Of a stretch of 12,040 bases of DNA, positions 1-6,633 are shown one piece after another. The notes beneath the pieces were generated by a model that was not told the origin of the DNA, did not search any database, and saw only the letters and a list, made by a program, of their open reading frames with translations. The translations under genes were made by a program, and so were the position numbers. The DNA comes from JBBDWZ01 sp050732575 (GTDB lineage Bacteria; Gemmatimonadota; Gemmatimonadetes; Longimicrobiales; RSA9): positions 1-12,040 of the forward strand of contig JBOHRF010000142.1 in NCBI GenBank assembly GCA_050732575.1, written 5' to 3'. Position 1 is the first letter of the stretch; the number at the start of each line of letters is the position of its first letter.

Positions 1-2
1 GG

Positions 3-53
3 CTGCCGTATTTCCTGGTGATCGATGCGAAACGGGAAATGGTAGGACCATGA
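3..53 (+). CDS. C-terminal fragment of an unidentified protein (truncated by window edge)
   Basis: The frame starting at base 3 is open from the window edge and stops at TGA 51-53, giving the tail LPYFLVIDAKREMVGP. The hydrophobic beta-strand-like YFLVID followed by a charged turn resembles the end of a folded domain, whereas the other plus frames read as arginine- and cysteine-rich shadows. Only 16 residues are visible, so no family can be named. A minus-strand reading starting with ATG near base 51 is possible but has no ribosome site in front of it. Confidence 0.35.
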   Translation: MPYFLVIDAKREMVGP

Positions 54-163
54 AACACATCACTGCCGGCAGACGATTCCCCTGGGCGAGGACCTGTTTG
101 CTCCCGTGTCGGCCGTCCTGTTGAATACTATCGCCGTTCCCATGGCCGGTCGCCGGCGGCCGC

Positions 164-319
164 ATGCGTTTTCTTGCCAGACTCGGTGCATCAGCAATTT
201 GGTCCATTGTGGGCGCCACATTGCTTTCCACGCTCGACGCGGATCCGCCGATCACCGCGACACTGGGCGCTTTCTTACTCATCGGTCAAAGTGCGGCCGT
301 CAATCACATTCAGCGCTAA
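164..319 (+). CDS. Possible small hydrophobic membrane peptide, 51 aa
   Basis: ATG at 164 opens a 51-codon frame ending at TAA 317-319. The peptide starts with a basic MRFLARLG, followed by a hydrophobic stretch at about residues 9-24 and a second at about 31-46, and ends in NHIQR. This pattern would suit a small two-helix or hairpin inner-membrane protein. The frame is closed upstream by TGA at 122-124 and no earlier start lies between, so the start is fixed if the gene is real. No Shine-Dalgarno site is visible, and by my count only slightly over half of the third codon positions are G or C, lower than in neighbouring genes. It could be a real orphan gene or chance. It is convergent with the zinc-ribbon gene, whose stop is 17 bases away. 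No family recognised. Confidence 0.4.
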   Translation: MRFLARLGASAIWSIVGATLLSTLDADPPITATLGAFLLIGQSAAVNHIQR

Positions 320-326
320 CATGATT

Positions 327-350
327 CTTCCTCTCTTACTCCCTTCCGGA
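327..350. repeat. CTTCC-type pyrimidine repeat, copy 1, over a gene 3' end
   Basis: A pyrimidine run made of CTTCC/CTCTT/CCCTTCC blocks. Positions 327-348 match 8126-8147 with a single mismatch over 22 bases. The block includes the stop codon (336-338) of the minus-strand zinc-ribbon gene, so the last residues of that protein (SGRE) are encoded by repeat sequence. No inverted partner is seen beside it. Confidence 0.6.
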
Positions 351-1343
351 TTTCCTTGCCCGGTCAATGAATTCCTGGGTGCCAGGCGGCAGTACAAGGT
401 CATCCGATATGGCTGCGATTTCTTCCGCCTGGCGCCACGCTTCTTCCAGGATCTGGAGCTCACCCTCGAGCGCACGTCGCTCGCGCTCCTCATGCAACGC
501 CATCTCCAGTGCCAGGCGCGTCGACTTGGGCAGCTTGGCGATGCGGTGCTCGGTATCCCTGCCGTGGACCCGGACGTGCGTTGTCTGGATGGTCGACTGC
601 ACGAAGGCTTCCGAGCCGCCGCGTGCCTCGATCTGCCGCACTGCATCCTGAACTGCTGCCTTGTTGCCGCCCATGATGTTCAGCTTGGGCACAACTACGT
701 TGGCGACGCGTTCGGCTTCTGCGCCGCGGAACTGCTCCATGCGTTTGCCTTTGCCTACACTCACGATGAGACCGCCCGGTGCTCCGGCTGGAATGATCCG
801 GAGCGCCTCGATATCGGGGGTCTTTAATTTGAGTACGCGGCCCTCATCCGTGCGCAGTCGTAAACGCGTGCGGCGGTTGACGACGAGGTTCATGAGGTTG
901 CCCGACTGGGCCAGAAAGCCGCCGCCCAACACGCCGGTCACAGCACCGCCAATGATCACACCAGCAATGACCACGGCAACGCCACCGCCCAGCAGGATGG
1001 TACGGCGGCGTCGACGGCCGAACTGGTCGCCGTAGCGCCAGGCGGCAAACTCGGGGCGTAGCGGCCGGCCGATGCGCACCAGCTCGAGTCCATCGCCCAG
1101 TCGTGCCAGACCGACCTGCTCTGTGGAAATCCGGGTGCGTGTGTCGTGAAACAAACGCTCACACGACTCGATGGCTTCCCAGCGTTCTTCTATAGGTGAG
1201 AGATTCCAACGCTCGCACTTGCGGCACACCACCCAGAGCCGGCCGCGCTCGGCATCGAAGGCCAGCCGACGTCCGACGGGGAATGTTTCAATGGACTCGT
1301 TGCTGCCCAGCGACTGGTTGCAGAACAGGCAGGTTGCGTACAC
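336..1343 (-). CDS. Zinc-ribbon, single-membrane-segment protein of unknown function
   Basis: 335 residues from a GTG start at 1343, chosen because AGGA lies seven bases upstream and because the first cysteine motif begins immediately after it. The frame stays open as far as 2015, but that extension would run antisense through the ankyrin gene. Residues 5-8 (CLFC) and 40-43 (CRKC) form a CxxC...CxxC pair typical of a zinc ribbon, with tryptophans close by. An arginine cluster (110-114) precedes a glycine-rich membrane segment at about 116-146. A basic soluble region of mixed character follows, then a charged, probably coiled-coil helix at about 275-312. Arginines before the membrane segment suggest that the zinc ribbon is cytoplasmic and the C-terminal part outside, though this is inference. 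No enzyme motif is visible. I do not recognise a named family. Confidence 0.8.
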   Translation of the reverse strand: MYATCLFCNQSLGSNESIETFPVGRRLAFDAERGRLWVVCRKCERWNLSPIEERWEAIESCERLFHDTRTRISTEQVGLARLGDGLELVRIGRPLRPEFAAWRYGDQFGRRRRRTILLGGGVAVVIAGVIIGGAVTGVLGGGFLAQSGNLMNLVVNRRTRLRLRTDEGRVLKLKTPDIEALRIIPAGAPGGLIVSVGKGKRMEQFRGAEAERVANVVVPKLNIMGGNKAAVQDAVRQIEARGGSEAFVQSTIQTTHVRVHGRDTEHRIAKLPKSTRLALEMALHEERERRALEGELQILEEAWRQAEEIAAISDDLVLPPGTQEFIDRARKSGRE

Positions 1344-1526
1344 GGGCAATCCTGGGAATGAATAATCGACCAACCTTGTACATGTTGATCGCTGGGCCAG
1401 CGACTGTAAAGGGCCTACTATGGCAGTACGCGGTGCAACACCGCTCGCCGCATTCCAGGAGCCGTCCGCTGAAACCGTTGCGCGCGTGTCTTGCCACCTT
1501 CGCCGCTCCACCACAATGCTTACCCG
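1344..1526. promoter_or_regulatory. Divergent intergenic region with an operator-like palindrome
   Basis: This 183-bp gap separates the starts of the zinc-ribbon gene (leftward) and the ankyrin gene (rightward), so it must carry the control sequences of both unless they are leaderless or read through. A dyad at 1390-1402, CGCTGG-G-CCAGCG, has perfect 6-base arms around one central base. On the minus strand TTTACA lies just upstream of it and could be a -35, but the matching -10 is poor. On the plus strand TACTAT at 1416-1421 resembles a -10 without a good -35. The promoter assignments are weak; the palindrome is certain as sequence. Confidence 0.3.
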
Positions 1527-2240
1527 ATGAATGAGCTTGCCGACTTCCTGGCTGCCGTGCGTCAAGGCGATGGGGTCCAGGTATCCGCACGGATCGGCGC
1601 CCACCCGCAGCTCGTGCGCGCCGCCGGCGAACACGACAAAACCGCATTGCATTGGGCGGCAGAATTGGACCGCATTGACGTCGCGCGAGTGCTGGTGAAC
1701 GCGGGCGCGGACATCGAGGCCAGGACCTCGTGGGGTGCCTCGCCTCTCGATTGGGCCGCAACCATGGGCAGTGCACGCGTGGCCGAGTTCCTTCTGTCCC
1801 TCGGCGCCAGTGGCTTGAACCTGATCGTCGCCGCAGCATTGGGGATGCAGAAGGAAGTCGAGGACATCGTCGAATCCGGTGTCGACCTCTCCACGCAACG
1901 CAGAAGAGCGGCGCCCCTGACAGCCGACGACTACTGGCCGTCCGATTCCGCACACGTGCAGGGTGACGTGCTCTCCGATGCGTTGTACGGGGCCGCTCGC
2001 AATGGGCACCAGCAAACGGTCGAATACCTGCTATCACGTGGCGCGAACATTGATGCCAAAGGCGTGTTCGGCGCAACCGGGCTGCACTGGGCGGCGATCA
2101 ACGGACATGCCAATACGGTGGAGCTGCTCGTCGCCCGGGGCGCCAACCTCACCCTGCGGGACGCCCGCTTCGACGCGACACCCGAAGGTTGGGCGGTGGA
2201 GGGTGGGCACCCGGACTTGTTTGCATTGCTGCGGGGCTGA
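1527..2240 (+). CDS. Ankyrin-repeat protein
   Basis: 237 residues from ATG 1527. A TTG start 36 bases upstream is possible but would add an unstructured leader, and neither start has a convincing ribosome site. Ankyrin units are visible at about residues 36-66 (TALHWAAELDRIDVARVLVNA), 69-97 (SPLDWAATMGSARVAEFLL), 98-125 (degenerate), 150-181 (YGAARNGHQQTVEYLLSRGA), 183-213 (TGLHWAAINGHANTVELLV) and 216-237 (final, short). A region at 126-149 without repeat character interrupts the stack. There is no signal peptide or membrane segment, so it is probably a cytoplasmic protein-binding scaffold. The partner is unknown. The neighbouring transposase is on the same strand 48 bases downstream but is functionally unrelated as far as can be seen. 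Confidence 0.88.
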   Translation: MNELADFLAAVRQGDGVQVSARIGAHPQLVRAAGEHDKTALHWAAELDRIDVARVLVNAGADIEARTSWGASPLDWAATMGSARVAEFLLSLGASGLNLIVAAALGMQKEVEDIVESGVDLSTQRRRAAPLTADDYWPSDSAHVQGDVLSDALYGAARNGHQQTVEYLLSRGANIDAKGVFGATGLHWAAINGHANTVELLVARGANLTLRDARFDATPEGWAVEGGHPDLFALLRG

Positions 2241-2288
2241 CCGATACCGCTATGTCGATGCGCCGGGCAACCCGATACCATTGCGTGC

Positions 2289-3221
2289 ATGCGTACTCGA
2301 AGATCACATCTGCCTGGCGCGGCGTTTCACATCACAAGCCGCACGACCGGTCGTGAACATTGGTTCACAGACCAGGTCAAGAACGAGATCGTTGCCATCA
2401 TTGCCGCATCATTGCCGCTCAGCGATGCGCACTTGATCGCTTATGCGGTGATGTCGAATCACTTCCATCTGGTCATCAAACAGGGCGCCCGATCACTTGC
2501 GCAGCTCATGCAGCCGATATGTCGCCGGATTGCGCTGGCGGTCCACAGAGTACACGGGCGGGAGGGCCACGTTTTCGAGCGATCGTTCAGAGACATAGCC
2601 TGTGTCGACCCGGATCATCTTCGGCACGCCATCATCTACACTCACAGAAACCCCACGAAGGCTGGGATTTGCAACGATGCCGGTGACTACGCGTGGTCGT
2701 CGCACCATGCTTACTGCGGCACAGCCGCTACGCCCTGGGTGCATGAGCGCTTCATGGTGCCGTTCCTCACGCCGGCTCTCGGGTTGTTTGCTCGAACGGC
2801 GAACGCGACCCCGGAAGATCTCTACGCCGGCTACGCGCGCTTCATGGCATGGCGGGACGAGCACGACCGCATTCCTGAGGCAGCTGGCCGCCCACCCGCT
2901 CCTCTTTATCCGTGGGGGGACACGTTCTGGGGGATGCACTTTTCTCGCGTCGCTTCTGCGTCCGGAACTCCGACAAAAGCGGATCTGCGCGACTTGGTGA
3001 ACCACGTTCTGCGCGTGCAGGCACCCAATGTCGATATAGAATGGCTTCGTTTGTGCCGAGGCGGTCCAATGGCGACCATTCGCAACGCGGTCATTGCGCG
3101 CGCCATAGCCGCCGACCATCGGGGCGCCGATATTGCCCGCTATCTGAACGTGTCCGAATCGCTCGTTTCCAGAGTGGCAACCAGCCTACCAGGTAGACCT
3201 CGAGTGCGTTACGAATCGTGA
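2289..3221 (+). CDS. REP-associated tyrosine transposase (RAYT, Y1/HUH family) with C-terminal HTH
   Basis: 310 residues. The Y1 transposase core spans about residues 8-145. It has the HUH metal-binding motif HFH at 58-60 within AVMSNHFHLVIK, and the catalytic tyrosine is most likely Y117 in YTHRNPTKAG. Proteins of this IS200/IS605-related family nick and join single-stranded DNA and are usually single-copy genes linked to short palindromic REP repeats rather than being mobile themselves. The C-terminal half is an extra domain; residues 262-296 (ADIARYLNVSESLVSRVA) form a DnaA-C-like helix-turn-helix, known from larger members of the family. All core motifs are intact, so the enzyme may be active. 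No terminal inverted repeats or clear REP hairpins flank it. CCGATACC is repeated at 2241 and 2272, just upstream. There is no ribosome site at the ATG. Confidence 0.9.
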   Translation: MRTRRSHLPGAAFHITSRTTGREHWFTDQVKNEIVAIIAASLPLSDAHLIAYAVMSNHFHLVIKQGARSLAQLMQPICRRIALAVHRVHGREGHVFERSFRDIACVDPDHLRHAIIYTHRNPTKAGICNDAGDYAWSSHHAYCGTAATPWVHERFMVPFLTPALGLFARTANATPEDLYAGYARFMAWRDEHDRIPEAAGRPPAPLYPWGDTFWGMHFSRVASASGTPTKADLRDLVNHVLRVQAPNVDIEWLRLCRGGPMATIRNAVIARAIAADHRGADIARYLNVSESLVSRVATSLPGRPRVRYES

Positions 3222-3277
3222 CCCATCAATACCACGCGCCGGATACGGGCATCGGCCAGCGATAAAGGAATCAAGGA

Positions 3278-4216
3278 ATGCAAACACGTCCGTTGGTTCT
3301 CCTGCTCCTCACCGCATGCACGGGACGCATTGCCGTTGAAAGCAAGGACTCACTCATGACTGGCGTCCAGGCCATCTCATTCCTGGGCGATACGCTCCGC
3401 ACTTTGCCACTGTCCGCGGAAACGCGCGCCCGTTATGAGAGGCAACTGGCCGAGGCGCGCAGCGCGTACGAACACTCGTCTGCCGATGCGGACTCCATCA
3501 TCTGGTATGCGCGGCGGCTGGCCTATCTGGGCCAGCTGCGCGCAGCCATCGCGGTGTATACGCGCGGCCTCGAGCTCTATCCGGACAACCCATGGCTCTA
3601 CCGGCACCGCGGCCATCGCTACATCTCGGTGCGCGAGCTCGACCCTGCCATTGCCGACCTCGAGCGTGCGGCAAAGTTAGTGGCAGGCAAACCCGATGTC
3701 GTCGAGCCCGATGGTCAGCCCAACGCGCGCAACACACCCATCGGCACGCTGCACTCCAACATCGACTATCACCTTGCCCTGGCCTATTACCTGAAGGGCG
3801 ATTACGCGCGCGCACTGCCTGTGTATCGCCGCGATCTGGCCAAAGCGCGCAATGCCGACCGCATCGCATCCACATCACACTGGCTGTACATGAGCCTGCG
3901 CCGCCTGGGCCGCGAGGCCGAGGCCGCGCAGGTGCTCACGCCCATCCAGCGTGGCATGGACGTCGTCGAGAACCAGGCCTACTATCGCCTCATGCTGCTT
4001 TACAAGAGTGAATTGCCGCTCGACTCCGTGCTCACGGCAGGACCAGGTGGCGAGATGTCGGTTACCGATGCGACCGCTGCCTACGGCGTCGGCAACTGGC
4101 ACCTGTACAACGGACAGCGCGCAGAAGCCCAACGCATCTTCCGCCGTATCCTGGCGGGCGGACAATGGGGCGCCTTTGGCTATATCGCCGCAGAAGTCGA
4201 GTTGTCGAGGAAGTGA
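3278..4216 (+). CDS. TPR-repeat probable lipoprotein
   Basis: 312 residues with AAGGA eight bases before the ATG. A short signal peptide, MQTRPLVLLLLTAC, ends in a lipobox-like LTAC, so C14 could be lipidated and the protein anchored in the envelope; the signal is rather short, so this is probable rather than certain. Tetratricopeptide-type helix pairs are visible at about 72-104 (AIAVYTRGLELYPDNPWLY), 106-136, 162-195 (HLALAYYLKGDYARALPVYRR), 198-228 and 266-296 (GNWHLYNGQRAEAQRIFRRI). TPR proteins act as protein-binding scaffolds, and no enzymatic motif is present. It is convergent with the S9 peptidase gene, and its TGA stop forms the first three bases of the heptamer repeat that fills the gap. 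Confidence 0.85.
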   Translation: MQTRPLVLLLLTACTGRIAVESKDSLMTGVQAISFLGDTLRTLPLSAETRARYERQLAEARSAYEHSSADADSIIWYARRLAYLGQLRAAIAVYTRGLELYPDNPWLYRHRGHRYISVRELDPAIADLERAAKLVAGKPDVVEPDGQPNARNTPIGTLHSNIDYHLALAYYLKGDYARALPVYRRDLAKARNADRIASTSHWLYMSLRRLGREAEAAQVLTPIQRGMDVVENQAYYRLMLLYKSELPLDSVLTAGPGGEMSVTDATAAYGVGNWHLYNGQRAEAQRIFRRILAGGQWGAFGYIAAEVELSRK

Positions 4217-4248
4217 TGCGTGACGCGTGACGCGCCACGCGTCACGCT
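4214..4248. repeat. Inverted 7-bp tandem repeat, probable bidirectional terminator
   Basis: Three direct heptamers (TGATGCG, TGACGCG, TGACGCG) are followed by the same sequence inverted. GCGTGACGCGTG at 4218-4229 pairs perfectly with CACGCGTCACGC at 4236-4247 around a 6-base loop. The stop codon of the TPR gene is the first three bases of the first unit, and the right arm reaches the stop codon of the opposing peptidase gene. It therefore fills the whole convergent gap. No T-run follows on either strand, so factor-independent termination would be non-classical. Confidence 0.75.
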
Positions 4249-5410
4249 ATTGCGTCCTCACTGGCGGCAGCGGCTTCGATCGATCTTCGTAGGGCCGTAG
4301 ATGCTCTTCCAGGAACGCCCAGGTGCGGTTCCAGGAGTCGCGTTGTGCGGGTGAGTCCACGCGCTCGAGCGTCTCATTGTCCACGCGCCGGCTGAAGGCG
4401 TGGCCGACCGATCCGCCCCACGGGTCGGGATTCACGTAGATCTTGGTCTCGGCCAGGTTGGGCTTTTGCGCGCGCAGTGCCCAGATCAGCATCTGCGCTT
4501 CCTCGTAATTCACATCCTGATCGTTAGTGGCCACGTGCACGAGCAGCGGTACCTGCAACGTGTGCACGTGATAGAAGGGCGAGCGCGCCACGTATTCTTC
4601 GCGTTTCTCATCGGGCAGGCCCTGCACGCGCTGCATGGTGGCAAAGGATCGCTGATAGTTGGGTCCTTTGAAGGAAAGCCGGAAGATCAGGTTGGTGACG
4701 GGTACAATGGCGGCTCCGGCTTTGAACGGGTGCTGATCGCGGAAAATGGAGTGCAGCGTGATGAAGCCGCCGTGGCTCCAGCCCATCATGCCTACCCGAT
4801 CGGCATCCACGTGCGGCAGCGTGGACTTCATGTAGTCGTAAGCGCTCATTGCATCATCGACTTCATAGCCGCCGTAGTCGATGGCCTCGTGGAATTCCTT
4901 GCCGTAACCGGTGCTGCCGCGGTAGTTGGGCGTGATCACCACGTAGCCGCGTTCCACGGCCTCACGAATGAACGGCCAATAAGTAGCGGTCATGTTTCCG
5001 TGCACACCACCGTGCACCATGATGAGACCGGGGTGTCCCTTGGCGCCCCGCTTCTGCAGGGGCTGGAACAGGTAGGCGGGCACATCGAGATCGCCGATCT
5101 TGCTGCGGTACCTGATGACCTGGAAATCGAGCACACCCTTGGCCCGCTCCGCAAACGTGGTTTCCGTGCGCAGCCGCGACTGCATCTGGCTTTCGTAGTT
5201 TGCTTCCGGATGATCTTCCGGGCGATTGCTGACAAAGCGCTGGCGCGCGCGTGCGGTATCCGTGATGACCACACTGTTGCCGCGGCCACCGCCGCGACCC
5301 TGACCCGCGCCACGACCCTGACCACTACCCTGCGCTGTCAGCGGAGCAACGACGCTCAGCGCCAGCAAAACGACGACGCCGGCCCGCGCCGGCACCCTGA
5401 CTGGTATCAC
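4247..5410 (-). CDS. Exported S9-family (prolyl oligopeptidase-like) serine peptidase
   Basis: 387 residues from a GTG start at 5410 with GAGGTG just upstream. A signal peptide (basic MIPVRVPAR, hydrophobic GVVVLLALSVVAPLTA) probably ends near residue 26, followed by a Gly/Gln/Arg-rich linker to about residue 45. The rest is a lone alpha/beta-hydrolase domain. The oxyanion region is HGGVHGN at 133-139, PNYRGSTGYG at 161-170 is characteristic of the family, and the nucleophile is S212 in GWSHGG. Asp297 (NDQDVN) and His337 (GHAFSRR) are well placed to complete the triad. There is no N-terminal beta-propeller, so the protein is much shorter than classical prolyl oligopeptidases and substrate gating must differ. 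The likely role is hydrolysis of peptides in the periplasm or outside the cell. An esterase of the same fold cannot be excluded. Confidence 0.9.
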   Translation of the reverse strand: MIPVRVPARAGVVVLLALSVVAPLTAQGSGQGRGAGQGRGGGRGNSVVITDTARARQRFVSNRPEDHPEANYESQMQSRLRTETTFAERAKGVLDFQVIRYRSKIGDLDVPAYLFQPLQKRGAKGHPGLIMVHGGVHGNMTATYWPFIREAVERGYVVITPNYRGSTGYGKEFHEAIDYGGYEVDDAMSAYDYMKSTLPHVDADRVGMMGWSHGGFITLHSIFRDQHPFKAGAAIVPVTNLIFRLSFKGPNYQRSFATMQRVQGLPDEKREEYVARSPFYHVHTLQVPLLVHVATNDQDVNYEEAQMLIWALRAQKPNLAETKIYVNPDPWGGSVGHAFSRRVDNETLERVDSPAQRDSWNRTWAFLEEHLRPYEDRSKPLPPVRTQ

Positions 5411-5438
5411 GATGCACCTCGTGGGGAAAGATGTGGCA

Positions 5439-5444
5439 GTATAC
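5439..5444 (-). promoter_or_regulatory. Possible -10 element for the S9 peptidase gene
   Basis: On the minus strand TATACT is a five-of-six match to the sigma-70 -10 consensus, about 29 bases upstream of the GTG start. No good -35 hexamer is present at 16-18 bases, so it is only a candidate. Confidence 0.35.
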
Positions 5445-5480
5445 CGGCGGCCGATCCCGGGCGCGAGTGCGCATCCGCCT

Positions 5481-5509
5481 TTGACGCGCAGTGCCCCGAA
5501 CCATTAGGC
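5481..5509 (+). promoter_or_regulatory. Weak candidate promoter for the plug-domain gene
   Basis: TTGACG at 5481-5486 is a good -35 match. Seventeen bases later comes only TTAGGC, a poor -10. If used, transcription would begin close to the ATG at 5518 and the message would be nearly leaderless, which would fit the lack of a strong ribosome site. Confidence 0.25.
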
Positions 5510-5517
5510 TGCGAGAC

Positions 5518-6528
5518 ATGCAACGGCCTGACCATCAACGCATGCGGCCTGGATCGCTCGGACAGTGGGCCGGCGCCGGCCTTATTGCAGGACTGGCACT
5601 CCTGGCCGGGCCCGCCCCTTCACGCGCGCAGGACATCACCGTGCAGGGTCGCGTGCTGGAACAGGGCACCGGTGACCCGATAGCCGGCGCCTCAGTCGAG
5701 TTGGCCGGCGCGCCGCGCGTGTTGACCAATCGGAACGGTCTGTTCGCGTTCCCGAACGTGCGTGCCGGCAGCCACTCGCTCGTGGTCAACATGCTGGGCT
5801 ACCATCGGCGGCAGCTCACGATCGATGTACAGCGCGATACCACGCTGGTCATCGAACTGACGGTAGAAGCCGTACGGGTCGACAGCCTGACCGTGCGCGC
5901 CCGCAACGTCACCCTGCGCGGCCAGGTGACGGATTCGGCCTCCCGCCTGCCCATCATGGATGCCGAAATCATGGTGGGCCGCGCACGTGCGGTGCTCGCC
6001 AACTCGATGGGCCGGTTCCGCGCCAACCGCATTCCTGCCCACCAGCCCACGACCGTGCTGGTGCGCGCGCTCGGCTATCTACCCATGCAGCTCAGCGTGA
6101 CACCCGCGCGGGATACCACCATCAATTTCGCGCTCCAACTCGACCCCGTCGGTCAGCGCATGATTGCCGCGCAGATTCAGCGGCTGGAAGATCGTGCGAA
6201 GAAGATGCCGTTTCTCAATACTACCATGACGCGCGCCGAATTGATGGAGCGCCACTACAACTGGACCGCCGCCGATGCGATCGCGTACAGGACTCGCAGT
6301 TCGGGTCGGCAAATTATGTGCGTGTATATTGACAATGTTTTTCAGTCCGCCGGTCTGGCGCCGCTCAATATGTATGTGCCCGATGAGATCGAGCGCATCG
6401 AGTTCATCGATCGGGGCAGCATGGTGCGCGTGTACACGCGCGGCTACATCCAGCAGATGATGCGCGGGCGCGTGCAGCTCTACCCCATTGTGTTCGTTAA
6501 GGACCTGGGCCCAAAGGGTTGCATGTAG
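5518..6528 (+). CDS. Carboxypeptidase-regulatory / TonB-plug-like exported protein lacking a barrel
   Basis: 336 residues from ATG 5518; a GTG 27 bases upstream is the alternative. A signal peptide ends near residue 37 (PAPSRA, then Q). Two tandem carboxypeptidase-regulatory-like beta-sandwich domains follow. The first, at about 41-118, contains VQGRVLEQGTGDPIAGASVEL and GLFAFPNVRAGSH; the second, at about 131-208, contains LRGQVTDSASRLPIMDAEI and GRFRANRI. Residues 237-312 resemble a TonB-dependent receptor plug: a helix (AELMERHYNWTAADAIAY), a strand (IMCVYIDNVF) and DEIERIEFIDRGSMVRVYTRG. The usual 500-plus-residue outer-membrane barrel is absent and the protein ends normally in VKDLGPKGCM. 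It may be a soluble, adaptor-like plug protein. Its function is unknown, and the plug assignment rests on residue pattern only. Confidence 0.82.
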   Translation: MQRPDHQRMRPGSLGQWAGAGLIAGLALLAGPAPSRAQDITVQGRVLEQGTGDPIAGASVELAGAPRVLTNRNGLFAFPNVRAGSHSLVVNMLGYHRRQLTIDVQRDTTLVIELTVEAVRVDSLTVRARNVTLRGQVTDSASRLPIMDAEIMVGRARAVLANSMGRFRANRIPAHQPTTVLVRALGYLPMQLSVTPARDTTINFALQLDPVGQRMIAAQIQRLEDRAKKMPFLNTTMTRAELMERHYNWTAADAIAYRTRSSGRQIMCVYIDNVFQSAGLAPLNMYVPDEIERIEFIDRGSMVRVYTRGYIQQMMRGRVQLYPIVFVKDLGPKGCM

Positions 6529-6622
6529 TTCACGCTCTCGCTCTCGCTCACGTTTTCGTTCACGAAAAAGGAACGGGAACGGCCGTGAACGAAAACGAGA
6601 GCGTGAACGTTAACGTGAACGG
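6529..6622. repeat. Inverted hexanucleotide tandem array (large hairpin), possible terminator
   Basis: Directly after the TAG stop at 6526-6528 come six hexamers: TTCACG, CTCTCG, CTCTCG, CTCACG, TTTTCG and TTCACG (6529-6564). A 19-base purine-rich middle, itself period six (GGAACG twice), spans 6565-6583. Then come CGTGAA, CGAAAA, CGAGAG, CGTGAA, CGTTAA and CGTGAA (6584-6619). The first four right-arm units are the exact reverse complement of left-arm units 1, 2, 5 and 6, giving 24 paired bases with the two middle left units bulged out by 12 bases. It lies between the plug gene and the DUF3052-like gene and ends 11 bases before the latter's ATG, so it could both end one transcript and structure the leader of the next. 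Confidence 0.85.
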
Positions 6623-6633
6623 AATGGGTTGAC

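Noticed and set aside
63..72. Palindrome CTGCCGGCAG as a terminator
   Set aside because: Ten bases without a loop or T-run; such palindromes are common in GC-rich DNA.
126..131. TACTAT as a -10 promoter for the small membrane ORF
   Set aside because: No -35 at acceptable spacing; the nearest candidate, TTGCTC at 98-103, is 22 bases away.
174..827. Plus-strand open frame of 217 codons
   Set aside because: It overlaps the zinc-ribbon gene antisense, and its translation is Cys/Arg/Leu-rich with no domain; it is a high-GC shadow.
1344..2015. Upstream extension of the zinc-ribbon reading frame to 2015 (minus strand)
   Set aside because: It would lie antisense across most of the ankyrin gene, is arginine/histidine-rich without domain character, and the GTG at 1343 has a proper ribosome site.
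2241..3277. RAYT gene as a complete mobile element with terminal hairpins or target-site duplication
   Set aside because: Only a 4-base stem (CGGG-CAA-CCCG near 2263-2273) upstream and no matching right end; the boundaries of an element cannot be supported.
4400..5683. Long plus-strand open frame of 427 codons
   Set aside because: It is antisense to the S9 peptidase, whose signal peptide and catalytic motifs are clear. Its translation is His/Val/Gly-rich and shows no recognisable domain.
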